Assembly: GCF_000428905.1 (NCBI RefSeq)
Contig: NZ_AUAV01000015.1
Coordinates: 62,001-126,000 of the forward strand
DNA from: Brumicola pallidula DSM 14239 = ACAM 615
GTDB taxonomy: Bacteria; Pseudomonadota; Gammaproteobacteria; Enterobacterales; Alteromonadaceae
Reading direction: 5' to 3'
Length of the DNA stretch: 64,000 nucleotides
Below, piece by piece: positions 8,130 through 18,279 of the stretch (within the stretch, counting starts at the first letter, position 1; each line of letters begins with the position of its first letter). The translations under genes were made by a program, and so were the position numbers. The notes under the pieces were generated by a model. The model was not told the origin of the DNA. It worked only from the letters and a program-made list of their open reading frames with translations, and ran no database searches.

Positions 8130-10054
8130 CTGATTTTCAAGCATTTCACTTTATTCGTCCAGAATGGCTGATAGCCATCGTTCCTTTGCTTATTATGGCC
8201 CTGTTGTTAACTAAAATCTCTAGTAAGCAAAGTGGGTGGCAAGGCATTGTCTCGAGTCATTTATATCAGTACTTGGTTGTCGCTAAAGATAAAAAGTCAT
8301 ACAAACCGCCGTTCTATTTAGTTGGTTTGGCATGGCTGTTAGCCTGTATTGCTATGGCAGGTCCAACTTGGCAAAAATTACCGCAGCCTGTTTACCAAGT
8401 ATCCACGGGGAAAGTAGTGATTCTAGATATGTCGATGTCGATGCGTGCGACCGATGTACTGCCCGATAGACTTACACGAGCAAAATTTAAAACCATAGAT
8501 TTACTGAATAGTTTGGAAGATGGTGAAGTAGGATTAGTGGTTTACGCTGGCGACGCATTTACCATTAGTCCGTTGACTTCTGATGTCACCAATATCACGG
8601 CTCTTATTCCCAGTTTGCGACCTGAAATAATGCCAATACCTGGCAGCGATCCTTTGTTTGCGATGCAACAAGCCGAGAAATTACTCGCATCAGCAGGATA
8701 CAAAAAAGGTGAAATTTATTGGATAAGTGATGGTATTGAATTTGATGATATCGAAGAGCTTCAAGACCATATTAAAAAGTCACCCTATCGTTATTCAGTG
8801 CTCGGAGTGGGCACCCAAAAAGGCGCGCCTATTATGATGCTTGATGGCAGTTTTTTGAAAGACGTTAGAGGAAATATTGTACTTCCCACCCTCAACAGTA
8901 ACTACTTTTCGCAAGTGCTCGGCAATACAAATGGACGCTACACACCTATTCAAAATGACGACAGTGATATAGAAAATATGCAATTTAGATCGCTAACCAT
9001 AGAACAAGACCAAGTAAGCGGCGACGTTATTGGACAAGGAGACCAATGGCAAGATATGGGCGTAGTCTTTATACTCATTATTCTTCCTTTTGCAGCCTAT
9101 GCCTTTAGACGGGGTATTTTGGTGGTATTACTAAGTGCAATATTATTTCTGCCAACAGAGCCTTCTTATGCAAGTGACGAAGCTGCAAAAGCGAATAGTT
9201 CTAAGGCCAATGAGTGGATGGGCAATATTTTTAAAAATGCGGATCAACAAGGCCTTGAAGCGTTTGAAAAGCAAGAGTTTGACAAAGCGGTCAGCACATT
9301 TACCGACCCAATGTGGAAAGGCGCTGCGTATTATAAAAACAAAGATTACGAAGCTGCATTGAACGCATTCAAGTCGGTACCTGGCCCTGAATCAGCATAC
9401 AACCAAGGCAATGTATTGGCGCGCTTAGGACAACTAGAACAGGCGATAGAAAAGTATGATGAAGCTTTGAAAGAGCGCCCTGGCCATACAAATGCCATAG
9501 CAAATAGGAAGTTGGTTGAGGATTTGTTAAAGCAACAAGAAAACCAAGACCAAGATGGTCAGCAACAAGATGGCGAAGATCAAAAATCAGGTGAGTCTGA
9601 AAACAGCGACCAACAATCCGGTGAACAAAGCGAGAGTGATCAGCAATCGAGTGATCAACAATCGAGTGATCAACAATCGAGTAGCCAGCAAAGTGAGCAA
9701 TCTGATCAGCAACAAGAGTCCGAACAAGACTCCAAGCAAAACCAAGATGAATCCAAAGACAATGAGAGCGAACAAAAACAGGATGACTCTGATCGACAAA
9801 ATGCTGAGACTGAGGCTGTGTCTGAAGAGGCGCAGGGTAAAGCGGGTGAAAATAGCGAGCAAAAAAGTAATTTACGACAGCAAAAACCGATGGAAGAGAT
9901 GACATCCGAAGAAAAGGAGCAAATGCAACGTATGCAGATGCTCATGAACAAGGTACCTGATGACCCGGCTTTTCTGTTACAACGAAAAATGCTATTAGAA
10001 TCACAAAAAAGGCGAAGTGAGAGATTCTCAAAGCCGAATAAGAAGGACTGGTAG
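8126..10054 (+). CDS. BatB/BatC-type fusion: VWA domain plus TPR
   Basis: 642 residues. Two N-terminal membrane segments are followed by a VWA domain with MIDAS DMSMSMRATD and another membrane segment near residues 310-345. TPR repeats follow (residues about 365-455: AAYYKNKDYEAALNAFKSV, then ARLGQLEQAIEKYDEAL). The C-terminal tail is highly polar and Gln/Ser/Asp/Glu-rich. The VWA part corresponds to BatB and the TPR part to BatC, so this is the fused form. The polar tail contains a 15-bp tandem repeat and is likely disordered. ATGA overlap with batA. Confidence 0.88.
   Translation: MTDFQAFHFIRPEWLIAIVPLLIMALLLTKISSKQSGWQGIVSSHLYQYLVVAKDKKSYKPPFYLVGLAWLLACIAMAGPTWQKLPQPVYQVSTGKVVILDMSMSMRATDVLPDRLTRAKFKTIDLLNSLEDGEVGLVVYAGDAFTISPLTSDVTNITALIPSLRPEIMPIPGSDPLFAMQQAEKLLASAGYKKGEIYWISDGIEFDDIEELQDHIKKSPYRYSVLGVGTQKGAPIMMLDGSFLKDVRGNIVLPTLNSNYFSQVLGNTNGRYTPIQNDDSDIENMQFRSLTIEQDQVSGDVIGQGDQWQDMGVVFILIILPFAAYAFRRGILVVLLSAILFLPTEPSYASDEAAKANSSKANEWMGNIFKNADQQGLEAFEKQEFDKAVSTFTDPMWKGAAYYKNKDYEAALNAFKSVPGPESAYNQGNVLARLGQLEQAIEKYDEALKERPGHTNAIANRKLVEDLLKQQENQDQDGQQQDGEDQKSGESENSDQQSGEQSESDQQSSDQQSSDQQSSSQQSEQSDQQQESEQDSKQNQDESKDNESEQKQDDSDRQNAETEAVSEEAQGKAGENSEQKSNLRQQKPMEEMTSEEKEQMQRMQMLMNKVPDDPAFLLQRKMLLESQKRRSERFSKPNKKDW
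9635..9679 (+). repeat. 15-bp tandem repeat coding SDQQS units
   Basis: Three near-identical copies of AGTGATCAACAATCG lie in the disordered tail of the BatB/C protein. The period is a multiple of three, so copy-number change keeps the frame and only alters tail length. Confidence 0.85.
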
Positions 10055-10056
10055 TA

Positions 10057-11793
10057 ATGAAACACAACTCCGTTTGGTATTTTTTTTTAGTGTCAATTGT
10101 TTGCTCTGCCGCTCTATTAGCGTCCAATGCAGCAATGGCAACAATCACCGATTTACGCGTATCTGTGGATAAAAACCCGATCATGATTGACGAGGCCTTG
10201 CAGTTAATTATTAGTGCTGAGGGCGAAATTACATCACGTCAAATCGATTTATCCGCATTAGAAAACGACTTCCGTTTGTCTAACACTTCAATTAGCCAGT
10301 CGACCCGTTCTATTAACTTTAATACGACAAAAACAACCACTTGGGTAACTCAATTATTTCCAAAAGAAATCGGGACATTTACTATCCCCGCATTTGAAAT
10401 GGATGGACAGAAAAGCAAAGTATTCGATATTATTGTAACGCCTGTCGGCAATGGACAAGGCGCAACTGCACGGGATTTTTATGTCACTGCAAACGTCGAT
10501 ATGGCGACCGTTTATTTGCAACAACAAATAAAATACACAACCAAACTGCTAATGGCGAAAGACATTCAACGAGGCTCTTTGCAAGCGCCTGAGTTAGAAA
10601 ATGCAATTATCAAACAAATGGGTGAAGATAAAGAATACGAAGACTTTCAAAATGGCGTCCGCTATCGGGTTATCGAACGCACCTATGCAATTATTCCTCA
10701 GGCAAGTGGTTCTTTCACTATTTCAGGTACCGTATTTAATGGTGAGGCCGTTACTGACTCTCGCCAATCGTTTGGCTTTATTAGCCGCACCAAACCGATT
10801 AATCGGGTCTCTCCCACTATCGATTTAACCGTACTGCCTATTCCTGATAACTACCAACAGCATTGGTTACCCAGCGAATTTGTACAGTTGGACGAAGAGT
10901 GGCAACAAGACCCAACGCGCATTGTATTGGGCCAGCCTATTACTCGCACCATTACGTTAACCGCCGCTGGGTTAGTTGAAGAGCAACTACCGGAAATTGC
11001 CGGTATATATCCACCTGACTTCAAAACTTATCCCGACCAAGCAAGCACAGCAACGATAGACAAAGGCTCGGTATTGTTTGCACAAAAAATCCAAAGTGAA
11101 GCTATTATTCCAAATCGAGTCGGTACATTTGTGCTTGGTGAAGTGGTTGTTCCTTGGTTTAACGTGGTCACAAAAAAAACAGAATACGCAAAACTTCCCG
11201 CTCGCTCTATTGAAGTATTGCCGCCTAGCAGAGACACGGTTTCAAATATTGAACCGATTTCAGCGATGAATCAGAAACCACCAATAACAGCAATTGACCA
11301 ATTACCTGCTTCAAGTCAATTGGCAACTAACAACACAGCCGATGAATTTAGTTTTGATTGGTTACACGTCAGTTTGTTTGTTCTTTGGCTTGTCACTTTG
11401 GGCATATTTGGTTTCGTGCTTGTCGCAAACAAACGCAACGATGATACACAACAAATAAACTCATCCGATAGCATGGTAAGCGAAGCTGAATTATGGAACA
11501 GATTGCAAAAAACGATTGCTTCGCATAATGTGAAAGAGACAGATAAGACACTGACACAGTGGCTTGAAGAATTAACCGAGAAGCCTATTCAGTCTATTAA
11601 TCAATATTTTTTAGCGATGAACGCAACCGAATGCGTTGCTCAGTATAATAATATGATGCAAAGCGCATATGGCTCTGCTGAAGCAACATGGCGCTATGAG
11701 GAGTTGATTTCAGCACTGACATCATTCAGACAGCAGATTATTCAGCGAAAACAGCAAATGCATGATGAATTTAGTTTGTACCCCAAAACATAA
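10057..11793 (+). CDS. BatD-like protein (oxygen tolerance family)
   Basis: 578 residues with an N-terminal signal peptide (hydrophobic stretch ending near ASNAAMA). A long periplasmic beta-rich region has the BatD-type opening TDLRVSVDKNPIMIDEALQL, and a transmembrane segment lies at about residues 437-457 (VSLFVLWLVTLGIFGFVLVA). A cytoplasmic helical tail of about 110 residues follows. BatD is the usual last partner in MoxR-Bat operons. It starts two bases after the BatB/C stop. Specific function unknown; the family name comes from an aerotolerance phenotype in Bacteroides. Confidence 0.85.
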   Translation: MKHNSVWYFFLVSIVCSAALLASNAAMATITDLRVSVDKNPIMIDEALQLIISAEGEITSRQIDLSALENDFRLSNTSISQSTRSINFNTTKTTTWVTQLFPKEIGTFTIPAFEMDGQKSKVFDIIVTPVGNGQGATARDFYVTANVDMATVYLQQQIKYTTKLLMAKDIQRGSLQAPELENAIIKQMGEDKEYEDFQNGVRYRVIERTYAIIPQASGSFTISGTVFNGEAVTDSRQSFGFISRTKPINRVSPTIDLTVLPIPDNYQQHWLPSEFVQLDEEWQQDPTRIVLGQPITRTITLTAAGLVEEQLPEIAGIYPPDFKTYPDQASTATIDKGSVLFAQKIQSEAIIPNRVGTFVLGEVVVPWFNVVTKKTEYAKLPARSIEVLPPSRDTVSNIEPISAMNQKPPITAIDQLPASSQLATNNTADEFSFDWLHVSLFVLWLVTLGIFGFVLVANKRNDDTQQINSSDSMVSEAELWNRLQKTIASHNVKETDKTLTQWLEELTEKPIQSINQYFLAMNATECVAQYNNMMQSAYGSAEATWRYEELISALTSFRQQIIQRKQQMHDEFSLYPKT

Positions 11794-11896
11794 AAGGTCT
11801 CAAGCCAAATACTTGACCCACCGTTATAGGGTGGATGAAGCGACCTTGAATTAGCTATAATGTGAATTAAATACAATAATAAAAAATGAGAGGGAC

Positions 11897-13765
11897 ATGA
11901 TGAAACCATTAGCCAAAATAAATATCCCAGCGAAACTGTTCGCTGTATCTAGCTTAATCATTGCGATAGCAGCTTGCAGCCCAGCATCGAATAAGGATAG
12001 TCAGCAACCACAACCGGCTCAAACTGAAACAGCTAAAGCACCAGCAACCGAATCGCAAGCACTCGCTACATTTTTTGCACAAAGCAGAGAAACTGATCTC
12101 AAACGCTCGCCTATGGCACAAAGTTATTTAGGGATAAAGTGGGATTATGATAAGTGGGGTGATTTTTCAGAAGCCAATGCAGATGAAACACGTGCACTTA
12201 TGGAAACCCGGTTAAAACAAGCTAGCGAATTTGATGTCAATAAACTCGCTGATTCAGAAAAGCTAAGTTTGACCATTTATAAGATTGATTTAAAACGTAA
12301 ACTGGCCAACGACGAGTTTAGGCATCATACCTATATCATGGACCAATTTAGTGCTTGGCATACGACGGTACCCAGCTTTTTAATTAATATTCATGGCATA
12401 GAGAATGAAGAAGATGCGAAAGCCTATATTAGTCGACTCAATAAAGTAGCCCCTTTGTTTGACCAAGTTATCGAACAACTGAGAATAAGAGAAAAGCTAG
12501 GTGTAATGCCGCCAGCATGGTCATATGATCAGATGATGCAAGCCGCCGCGAATGTTGTCAAAGGCAATCCTTTTTCTGAAAGCCCCGCAGACTCAACGAT
12601 ATTAGCCGACTTCAAACAAAAGCTAGATGCATCTGAACTCAGTAATGCTGAAAAGTCAGGGTTAATTGCAGATGCTAATGCCGCTTTATTAACATCAGTA
12701 AAACCGGCTTACGAAAAGTTATTGCAAGAATTAGGTAAACAACGCTTATTAACACCAGAGGGTGATGGCGTATGGCGATTACCAAATGGCAGCGAATGGT
12801 ATCAAAACAGATTAAATTGGTTCACAACAACTGAATTAAATGCACAAGAAGTGCATCAAATTGGTTTAGACAACGTTGACCGTATTCACGAGCAAATGCG
12901 CGGTGTTATGGAACAAGTGAAATTCGACGGCAGTTTGCAGGAGTTTTTCTTATTTATGCGTAACGATGATCAATTTTATTACGCCGACTCAGATGAAGGC
13001 CGCCAACGTTATATGAGCGAAGCAAAAGACTTCATTGATAAGATGGAAGCTAAACTGCCAGAGTACTTTGGTCTAACGCCTAAAGCGCGGATGGTGGTGA
13101 AGCGTGTTGAGGCTTTCCGTGAGCAATCTGCAGGCAAAGCTTTTTACCAAAGTCCTTCAAAGGACGGCAGTCGCCCAGGTACATATTATGCAAATTTGTT
13201 TGATATGCGCAGTATGCCAACCTACCAAATGGAAGCATTAGCTTATCATGAAGGTATTCCTGGCCATCATATGCAAAGGGCTATTGCACAAGAACTTGGG
13301 GGCATACCTGAATTCCAAAAGTACGTTACTTTCACAGCTTATACTGAAGGCTGGGGCTTATATTCTGAAGAGTTAGGTAAAGATATGGGCTTTTATGCGG
13401 ACCCCTACTCTGACTTTGGACGCTTAGCAATGGAGCTATGGCGTGCTTGTAGATTAGTGGTCGACACTGGTCTTCATGAAATGCAGTGGAGCAGAGAAAA
13501 GGCAATACAATACCTGGTCGACAATACACCGAACCCAGAGGCTGATTCTGTTAAGGCAATTGAACGTTATATTGCAATGCCAGGTCAAGCCACAGCTTAC
13601 ATGATTGGAAAGTTGAAAATAATGGAGTTGCGCGATAGAGCTCAAACTGAGTTAGGCGATAAATTTGAGTATCGTGATTTTCACGATACGATCTTAAAAG
13701 ACGGTCCTGTGCCAATGACAGTATTGGAAGAGAACGTGAACAAATGGATTTTGGCTACTAAATAA
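11897..13765 (+). CDS. DUF885 family lipoprotein, probable metallopeptidase
   Basis: 622 residues. The signal peptide ends in a lipobox (IAIAAC, Cys at about residue 27), followed by a Ser/Thr/Gln-rich linker. The conserved block YHEGIPGHHMQRA carries a HExxPGHH motif that resembles a zinc-peptidase site, and TEGWGLYSEELG lies downstream. DUF885 proteins are common envelope lipoproteins in gammaproteobacteria, and a metallopeptidase role is inferred from the motif. It stands alone, about 100 bases after batD, with AGAGGG before the start. A degraded relative of its C-terminus lies at 62535-62850. Confidence 0.88.
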   Translation: MMKPLAKINIPAKLFAVSSLIIAIAACSPASNKDSQQPQPAQTETAKAPATESQALATFFAQSRETDLKRSPMAQSYLGIKWDYDKWGDFSEANADETRALMETRLKQASEFDVNKLADSEKLSLTIYKIDLKRKLANDEFRHHTYIMDQFSAWHTTVPSFLINIHGIENEEDAKAYISRLNKVAPLFDQVIEQLRIREKLGVMPPAWSYDQMMQAAANVVKGNPFSESPADSTILADFKQKLDASELSNAEKSGLIADANAALLTSVKPAYEKLLQELGKQRLLTPEGDGVWRLPNGSEWYQNRLNWFTTTELNAQEVHQIGLDNVDRIHEQMRGVMEQVKFDGSLQEFFLFMRNDDQFYYADSDEGRQRYMSEAKDFIDKMEAKLPEYFGLTPKARMVVKRVEAFREQSAGKAFYQSPSKDGSRPGTYYANLFDMRSMPTYQMEALAYHEGIPGHHMQRAIAQELGGIPEFQKYVTFTAYTEGWGLYSEELGKDMGFYADPYSDFGRLAMELWRACRLVVDTGLHEMQWSREKAIQYLVDNTPNPEADSVKAIERYIAMPGQATAYMIGKLKIMELRDRAQTELGDKFEYRDFHDTILKDGPVPMTVLEENVNKWILATK

Positions 13766-13823
13766 AACCCTAACTTTAGTCAAAAGAGACTGTTAGCTGA
13801 AGAAAATAAAAAGAAGAAACTTC

Positions 13824-14381
13824 ATGTTTTCGCGAAATAAAAATCAGCACTCGTCGGTCTCTATTGACATGATGGAAAAACAAACACGATATGAAGCCCT
13901 CGTTAAGGCATTCCATGCTGATCTATTCCGCTATGCAATGTGGCTGATAAAAGACAAAGTAATTGCTGAAGATGTGGTTCAAGAAACATTCCTTCGCGCT
14001 TGGAAGTCACTTGATTCGCTAAAAGATGAAGCTGCGGCTAAATCTTGGTTAATTACTATTTTACGTCGTGAAAATGCACGCCGCTTCGAGCGTAAGCAAT
14101 TTGACCTCGTTGATATTGACGATGTTGCAGTCGCTGACCCACATATATTTGGTGATGTAGCATTAGAACATCGAGAGCTAAGGAGGATCATGTCCAACTT
14201 AAGCGAAGAATATCGAGAACCATTAATGATGCAAATATTAATGGGTTTCAGCGGAGACGAAATTGCTGAGCAACTTAACCTTAATAAAAATACGGTAATG
14301 ACAAGACTATTTAGAGCAAGAAACCAGATTAAAGAAGCCTTACTAGGCGAACACCCCAAAGGAGAACAGGTAAATGGATGA
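13824..14381 (+). CDS. ECF RNA polymerase sigma factor
   Basis: 185 residues with region 2 (DLFRYAMWLIKDKVIAEDVVQETFLRAW) and region 4 (LSEEYREPLMMQILMGFSGDEIAEQL then NKNTVMTRLFRAR), typical of ECF sigma-70 factors. The next gene encodes a DUF3379 protein and overlaps by 8 bases, the usual sigma/anti-sigma arrangement in Alteromonadales. The start at 13824 is followed by a possible alternative at ATG 13872. The regulon is unknown. An autoregulated promoter would be expected upstream but is not obvious. Confidence 0.92.
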   Translation: MFSRNKNQHSSVSIDMMEKQTRYEALVKAFHADLFRYAMWLIKDKVIAEDVVQETFLRAWKSLDSLKDEAAAKSWLITILRRENARRFERKQFDLVDIDDVAVADPHIFGDVALEHRELRRIMSNLSEEYREPLMMQILMGFSGDEIAEQLNLNKNTVMTRLFRARNQIKEALLGEHPKGEQVNG

Positions 14382-15078
14382 ACTAATATTCCGTCGCACC
14401 ATTTATGCTGAGCCCAACACAACCGACCCCGACATTATTCAGGCGGCCAAAGATGACCCAGCCAAACAAGCATTTTGGGTTGAAGTTAAAGCAATGGATG
14501 CGCAACTAGCGCAAGCGATGAATATACCCGTACCAGAGAATTTTGCCGACAAGCTCATTTTACGTCAAGGTATGGATGAGTTTTCGCAAAAGCGCCAGAA
14601 GCGCCCTTGGTATATTGCTTTGGCAGCATCCATAGCAATGGTAGTTGGTATCTCTTATATGACCCTTTTTGCTGGCAATAACGGGCTCGCTAATGATGTA
14701 TATGCGCATGCTAATCATGAGTATATGAAGAAAGAAATAGCAATGAGCGGACAGCACGTATCTCAGTATGCGATTAACCAGAAAATGGCGACTTTCAATG
14801 GTGTATTGTCAGGCGAAATTGGTGAAGTACTATCTGCTAATTACTGCTACTTAGGCACAACTAAAAGCCTACATATGATTATAAAAGGCAAAACAGGATT
14901 CGTTAACCTATTTGTAGTTGAGGACAATAACAGCAAAGAACTAAAAGAAGACTTCAGTACCGATGTACTTGTTGGCACCTCCTTTTTATTGCAATCAGCA
15001 AAAATTATTATTGTTGGCGACGATAGAGAACAAGTCTCACGACTGCAAAAAGTAGCGCAAAGCGCCTTTAGGTTCTAA
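14374..15078 (+). CDS. DUF3379 membrane protein, probable anti-sigma factor
   Basis: 234 residues. A cytoplasmic N-terminal part of about 90 residues is followed by one transmembrane segment (WYIALAASIAMVVGISYMTLF) and a periplasmic domain. Genes of this family (DUF3379) are paired with ECF sigma factors, so it very probably holds the preceding sigma factor at the membrane. The start codon lies inside the sigma gene (8-base overlap), indicating coupled translation. The region after it ends in a hairpin terminator. Confidence 0.85.
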   Translation: MDELIFRRTIYAEPNTTDPDIIQAAKDDPAKQAFWVEVKAMDAQLAQAMNIPVPENFADKLILRQGMDEFSQKRQKRPWYIALAASIAMVVGISYMTLFAGNNGLANDVYAHANHEYMKKEIAMSGQHVSQYAINQKMATFNGVLSGEIGEVLSANYCYLGTTKSLHMIIKGKTGFVNLFVVEDNNSKELKEDFSTDVLVGTSFLLQSAKIIIVGDDREQVSRLQKVAQSAFRF

Positions 15079-15104
15079 AACGCACGATTCTCATTACATC
15101 AATC

Positions 15105-15131
15105 AGCCGCCATTTATGCGTTGCGGCTTTT
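15105..15131 (+). terminator. hairpin terminator after the sigma/anti-sigma pair
   Basis: AGCCGC (15105-15110) pairs with GCGGCT (15123-15128), and a short T run follows. It separates the DUF3379 gene from putP. Confidence 0.6.
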
Positions 15132-15284
15132 CTCTGCCAATATAATTACCATTAAAAACAATTATCTACTTCATCTCAATGCGTCTGATAGCATAATAAT
15201 ATTGCGTCGCTTTTTATCACAAGTTGAGGTTAAACAGCCTTATCTGTTATCATCATAACCACAATAAAAACAATAGAGAGTAAT

Positions 15285-16805
15285 ATGGAAACAGGTACCC
15301 TTATATCTTTGGCTATATATTTTATCGCAATGGTAGGCATAGGCGTCTATGCATATAGACAAAATGAAGAAACGTGTTCTGGCTATTTACTCGGTGGTCG
15401 AAAGCTCAGTGCTCCAGTAGTTGCGCTATCAGCAGGTGCTTCTGATATGAGCGGTTGGATGCTCCTCGGCATTCCCGGCGCAATGTATTTATCCGGCGCA
15501 TCATCGCTTTGGATTGCCTTTGGCCTGTGTATAGGCGCGTGGCTAAATTACATTATTGTTGCTCCTAGACTTAGGGTTTTCACTGAATTAGCAAAAGATG
15601 CAATAACGCTCCCCGACTACTTTGAAAATCGTTTTTATGATTCTAGTCGTTCATTAAGAATTATAGCTTCAATCGTTATTATTATATTCTTTACAATTTA
15701 TACCTCAGCTGGCATCGCTGCTGGAGGTAAATTATTCGAATCTTCTTTTGGTTATAATTACGAAGTCGGTTTGTATATTACCGCTGGTGTCGTGGTCTGT
15801 TATACCTTGTTTGGTGGTTTTATGGCAGTCAGTTTAACTGACTTCGTGCAAGGTATTATCATGTTTATTGCATTGGTAATGGTGCCTACAGTCGTTGTTT
15901 TCGAACTCGGCGGTATTAACAATACAATCGACATCTTAGCCGAAACCGACAGCAACCTACTTTCTTTGTTTATTGATGCAAGCACGGGGGCGACAGTTAC
16001 CTTTGTTGGTGTCGTCTCATTGATGTCGTGGGGCTTAGGTTATTTTGGCCAACCGCATATTATTGTGCGTTTCATGGCGATCTCTAGCATAAAAGAAATG
16101 CCTGCCGCTCGCCGTATTGGCATGAGTTGGATGATTGTATCCATCTTTGGTGCAGCCGCTACAGGTCTGTTTGGATTAGCATATATGAACTCTATTGGCC
16201 AATCTTTAGATGATCCTGAGACGATTTTTATAACTCTTTCTCAATTGTTGTTTCATCCCTTGATAGGTGGCTTTTTACTAGCTGCTATTTTGGCGGCTAT
16301 CATGAGTACTATCTCTTCACAGTTGTTAGTGACGTCTAGTTCTCTGACGAGAGACGTGTACGTTACCTTTATTGACCAGCAATGCAGCGAACCCAAACAA
16401 GTTGTCATTGGACGCATATGCGTGGCACTAGTGGCAGTTGTTGCGATTGCTCTTGCATATGATAAAGACAGCAGCATTTTGTCATTAGTCAGCAATGCAT
16501 GGGCAGGCTTCGGTGCCGCATTTGGTCCACTGGTTTTGTTTTCTTTACTGTGGAAAGACATGAGTCGAATTGCAGCAATAGGCGGGATCGTAAGTGGTGC
16601 AGTAACCGTATTGGTATGGATTTACGCACCATTAGGTGAAAATGGTGGATCTATTTATCCAGATTTGTATGCCATAATTCCGGGATTCTTTGTATCAAGC
16701 TTGGTTATTGTTGCAGTATCCTTACTAAAGCCTGAGAAAGATGACAATATTCGTTTACTTTTCTCTTCATTTGTCGATAAATACGCAATGGAAAGTAAAA
16801 AATAA
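15285..16805 (+). CDS. putP: sodium/proline symporter PutP
   Basis: 506 residues with about 12-13 hydrophobic segments of the sodium:solute symporter (SSS) fold. The PutP-type motif SAGASDMSGWMLLGIPGA is near residues 50-67, and GGFMAVSLTDFVQG follows in the middle. It imports L-proline with Na+. A GAGAG site lies seven bases before ATG 15285. No putA is next to it in the window, so the uptake may serve osmoprotection or a distant catabolic gene. Confidence 0.92.
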   Translation: METGTLISLAIYFIAMVGIGVYAYRQNEETCSGYLLGGRKLSAPVVALSAGASDMSGWMLLGIPGAMYLSGASSLWIAFGLCIGAWLNYIIVAPRLRVFTELAKDAITLPDYFENRFYDSSRSLRIIASIVIIIFFTIYTSAGIAAGGKLFESSFGYNYEVGLYITAGVVVCYTLFGGFMAVSLTDFVQGIIMFIALVMVPTVVVFELGGINNTIDILAETDSNLLSLFIDASTGATVTFVGVVSLMSWGLGYFGQPHIIVRFMAISSIKEMPAARRIGMSWMIVSIFGAAATGLFGLAYMNSIGQSLDDPETIFITLSQLLFHPLIGGFLLAAILAAIMSTISSQLLVTSSSLTRDVYVTFIDQQCSEPKQVVIGRICVALVAVVAIALAYDKDSSILSLVSNAWAGFGAAFGPLVLFSLLWKDMSRIAAIGGIVSGAVTVLVWIYAPLGENGGSIYPDLYAIIPGFFVSSLVIVAVSLLKPEKDDNIRLLFSSFVDKYAMESKK

Positions 16806-16829
16806 TATGAAAAGGCCACCAAATTAGAT

Positions 16830-18050
16830 ATGGAATTTTTCGCTGCTCGCCAGCCTATTTTGGACAGGCAAAAATCATTATTTGGTTATGAATTGCTTTT
16901 TCGCACGAGCTTGGACAACGTCTTTCCCGACGTTGACCAAGAGCAAGCAACGTCAAAAATGATAGAAGGATTACAGTTTGACCTAGGCTTGGATCGTATT
17001 TCCGAAGGTAAGTTGGCATTTATTAACTTTACGGAAAAAACCCTTTTAGGCGGCTACGCTGAGTTGCTTCCCAAGCAAAAGATCGTGATCGAAATACTAG
17101 AGACAGCAAAACCAACCAAGTCACTTTATCTTGCATTACACAAACTGCATCAAAAAGGCTATATGCTGGCCCTCGACGATTTTATTCATGATGAGAGATG
17201 GACGCCATTTTATAAGCTCATCCATATTATTAAAATTGACTATCTCGAAAGTACTACCGAAGAAATTGCTCGAACTATTGCCGCGGCTCAAAAATATCCC
17301 AACATTAAATTACTAGCAGAAAAAGTGGAAACTAACGAAGAATTTACAAAAGCTTTAGAGCTAGGGTTTGATTACTTTCAAGGTTATTTTTTTAGTCGAC
17401 CTGAGGTGATAAAAAGCGTCTCTCTTACGCCTGCTCAAACCTCGATTGCCGGAATAATGAATAAAGTAGCGGCGGAAGATCCTGACTTTAACGAAATTAC
17501 TAAGCTGTTTGAATTAGACGTTACACTTTCTTTTAAGCTATTACGTTACACACAATCGGCTATATTTAAACGCCAAAATGCAATTAAAACCATTAAACAA
17601 GCTGTTCTAATGCTGGGTAAAACCGAACTTGAACGCTTTGTAGGCCTGCTTTTTGCTGCTCAATTTAGCGGTGATAAACCACAAGAACTTATTCGCTTGT
17701 CGATGCAACGTGCCAAATTTTGTGAACTATTAGCGCCTCATTGCGCACAAAAAAATAACAGCTCATCTGCTTTCTTAACCGGCATGTTGTCTTTAATTGA
17801 CGCCATGCTCGATGCCGATCTTGGTGTGGTTATCAGCGACCTGCCGTTAAGTGACGAAATCAAACGCGCGCTTACTAGAAAACAAGGTTGGTTGGCCGAC
17901 TGCGTGACACTTTGTCAACACTTTGAAAAAGGCAATTGGCAACAAATGGAAGACAGTTGTATACGCTTACAAATCCCTTACAACGAGATACTTGAAGCAT
18001 ATCAAGTCGCCAGTGTTTGGGCTCAAGAAAAGGTGGATCAGTTTGTCTAA
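16830..18050 (+). CDS. EAL-HDOD signalling protein (degenerate EAL)
   Basis: 406 residues. The N-terminal half is EAL-like (FAARQPILDRQKSLFGYELLFR, the classic opening of EAL-HDOD proteins; IEILE, ALDDF, FQGYFFSRP). The C-terminal half is HDOD (AAEDPDFNEITKLFELDVTLSFKLLRY). This family (YuxH/CdgJ-like) is usually not an active phosphodiesterase and acts through protein-protein contacts in motility or c-di-GMP signalling. It starts 24 bases after putP and may be co-transcribed. No terminator was recognised in 18051-18279. Confidence 0.88.
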   Translation: MEFFAARQPILDRQKSLFGYELLFRTSLDNVFPDVDQEQATSKMIEGLQFDLGLDRISEGKLAFINFTEKTLLGGYAELLPKQKIVIEILETAKPTKSLYLALHKLHQKGYMLALDDFIHDERWTPFYKLIHIIKIDYLESTTEEIARTIAAAQKYPNIKLLAEKVETNEEFTKALELGFDYFQGYFFSRPEVIKSVSLTPAQTSIAGIMNKVAAEDPDFNEITKLFELDVTLSFKLLRYTQSAIFKRQNAIKTIKQAVLMLGKTELERFVGLLFAAQFSGDKPQELIRLSMQRAKFCELLAPHCAQKNNSSSAFLTGMLSLIDAMLDADLGVVISDLPLSDEIKRALTRKQGWLADCVTLCQHFEKGNWQQMEDSCIRLQIPYNEILEAYQVASVWAQEKVDQFV

Positions 18051-18279
18051 GCCCTTAGACAAACATAACACCTAACGACAACCTTACTATTACACCTTGC
18101 TGACTCTGCTCGAAGCAATAAAGATATATAACATATTTGTCATATTTTTATTTTTCTAGTTATTAAAACGCTATTAGACATACCAAATTATAATAATCGA
18201 ATATATCTTAAATATGCTAAAGTTCTAAGCATATAGATTTTTCGCATATAAACCTTCTAACAAGGAGTCCGTCACTGAA

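Noticed and set aside
9369-10065. Several overlapping minus-strand frames opposite the BatB/C tail
   Set aside because: They arise from the repetitive Gln/Ser codons of the tail in antisense and have odd composition.
11810-11840. Hairpin after batD as terminator
   Set aside because: CCACC/GGTGG stem is short and no T run follows.
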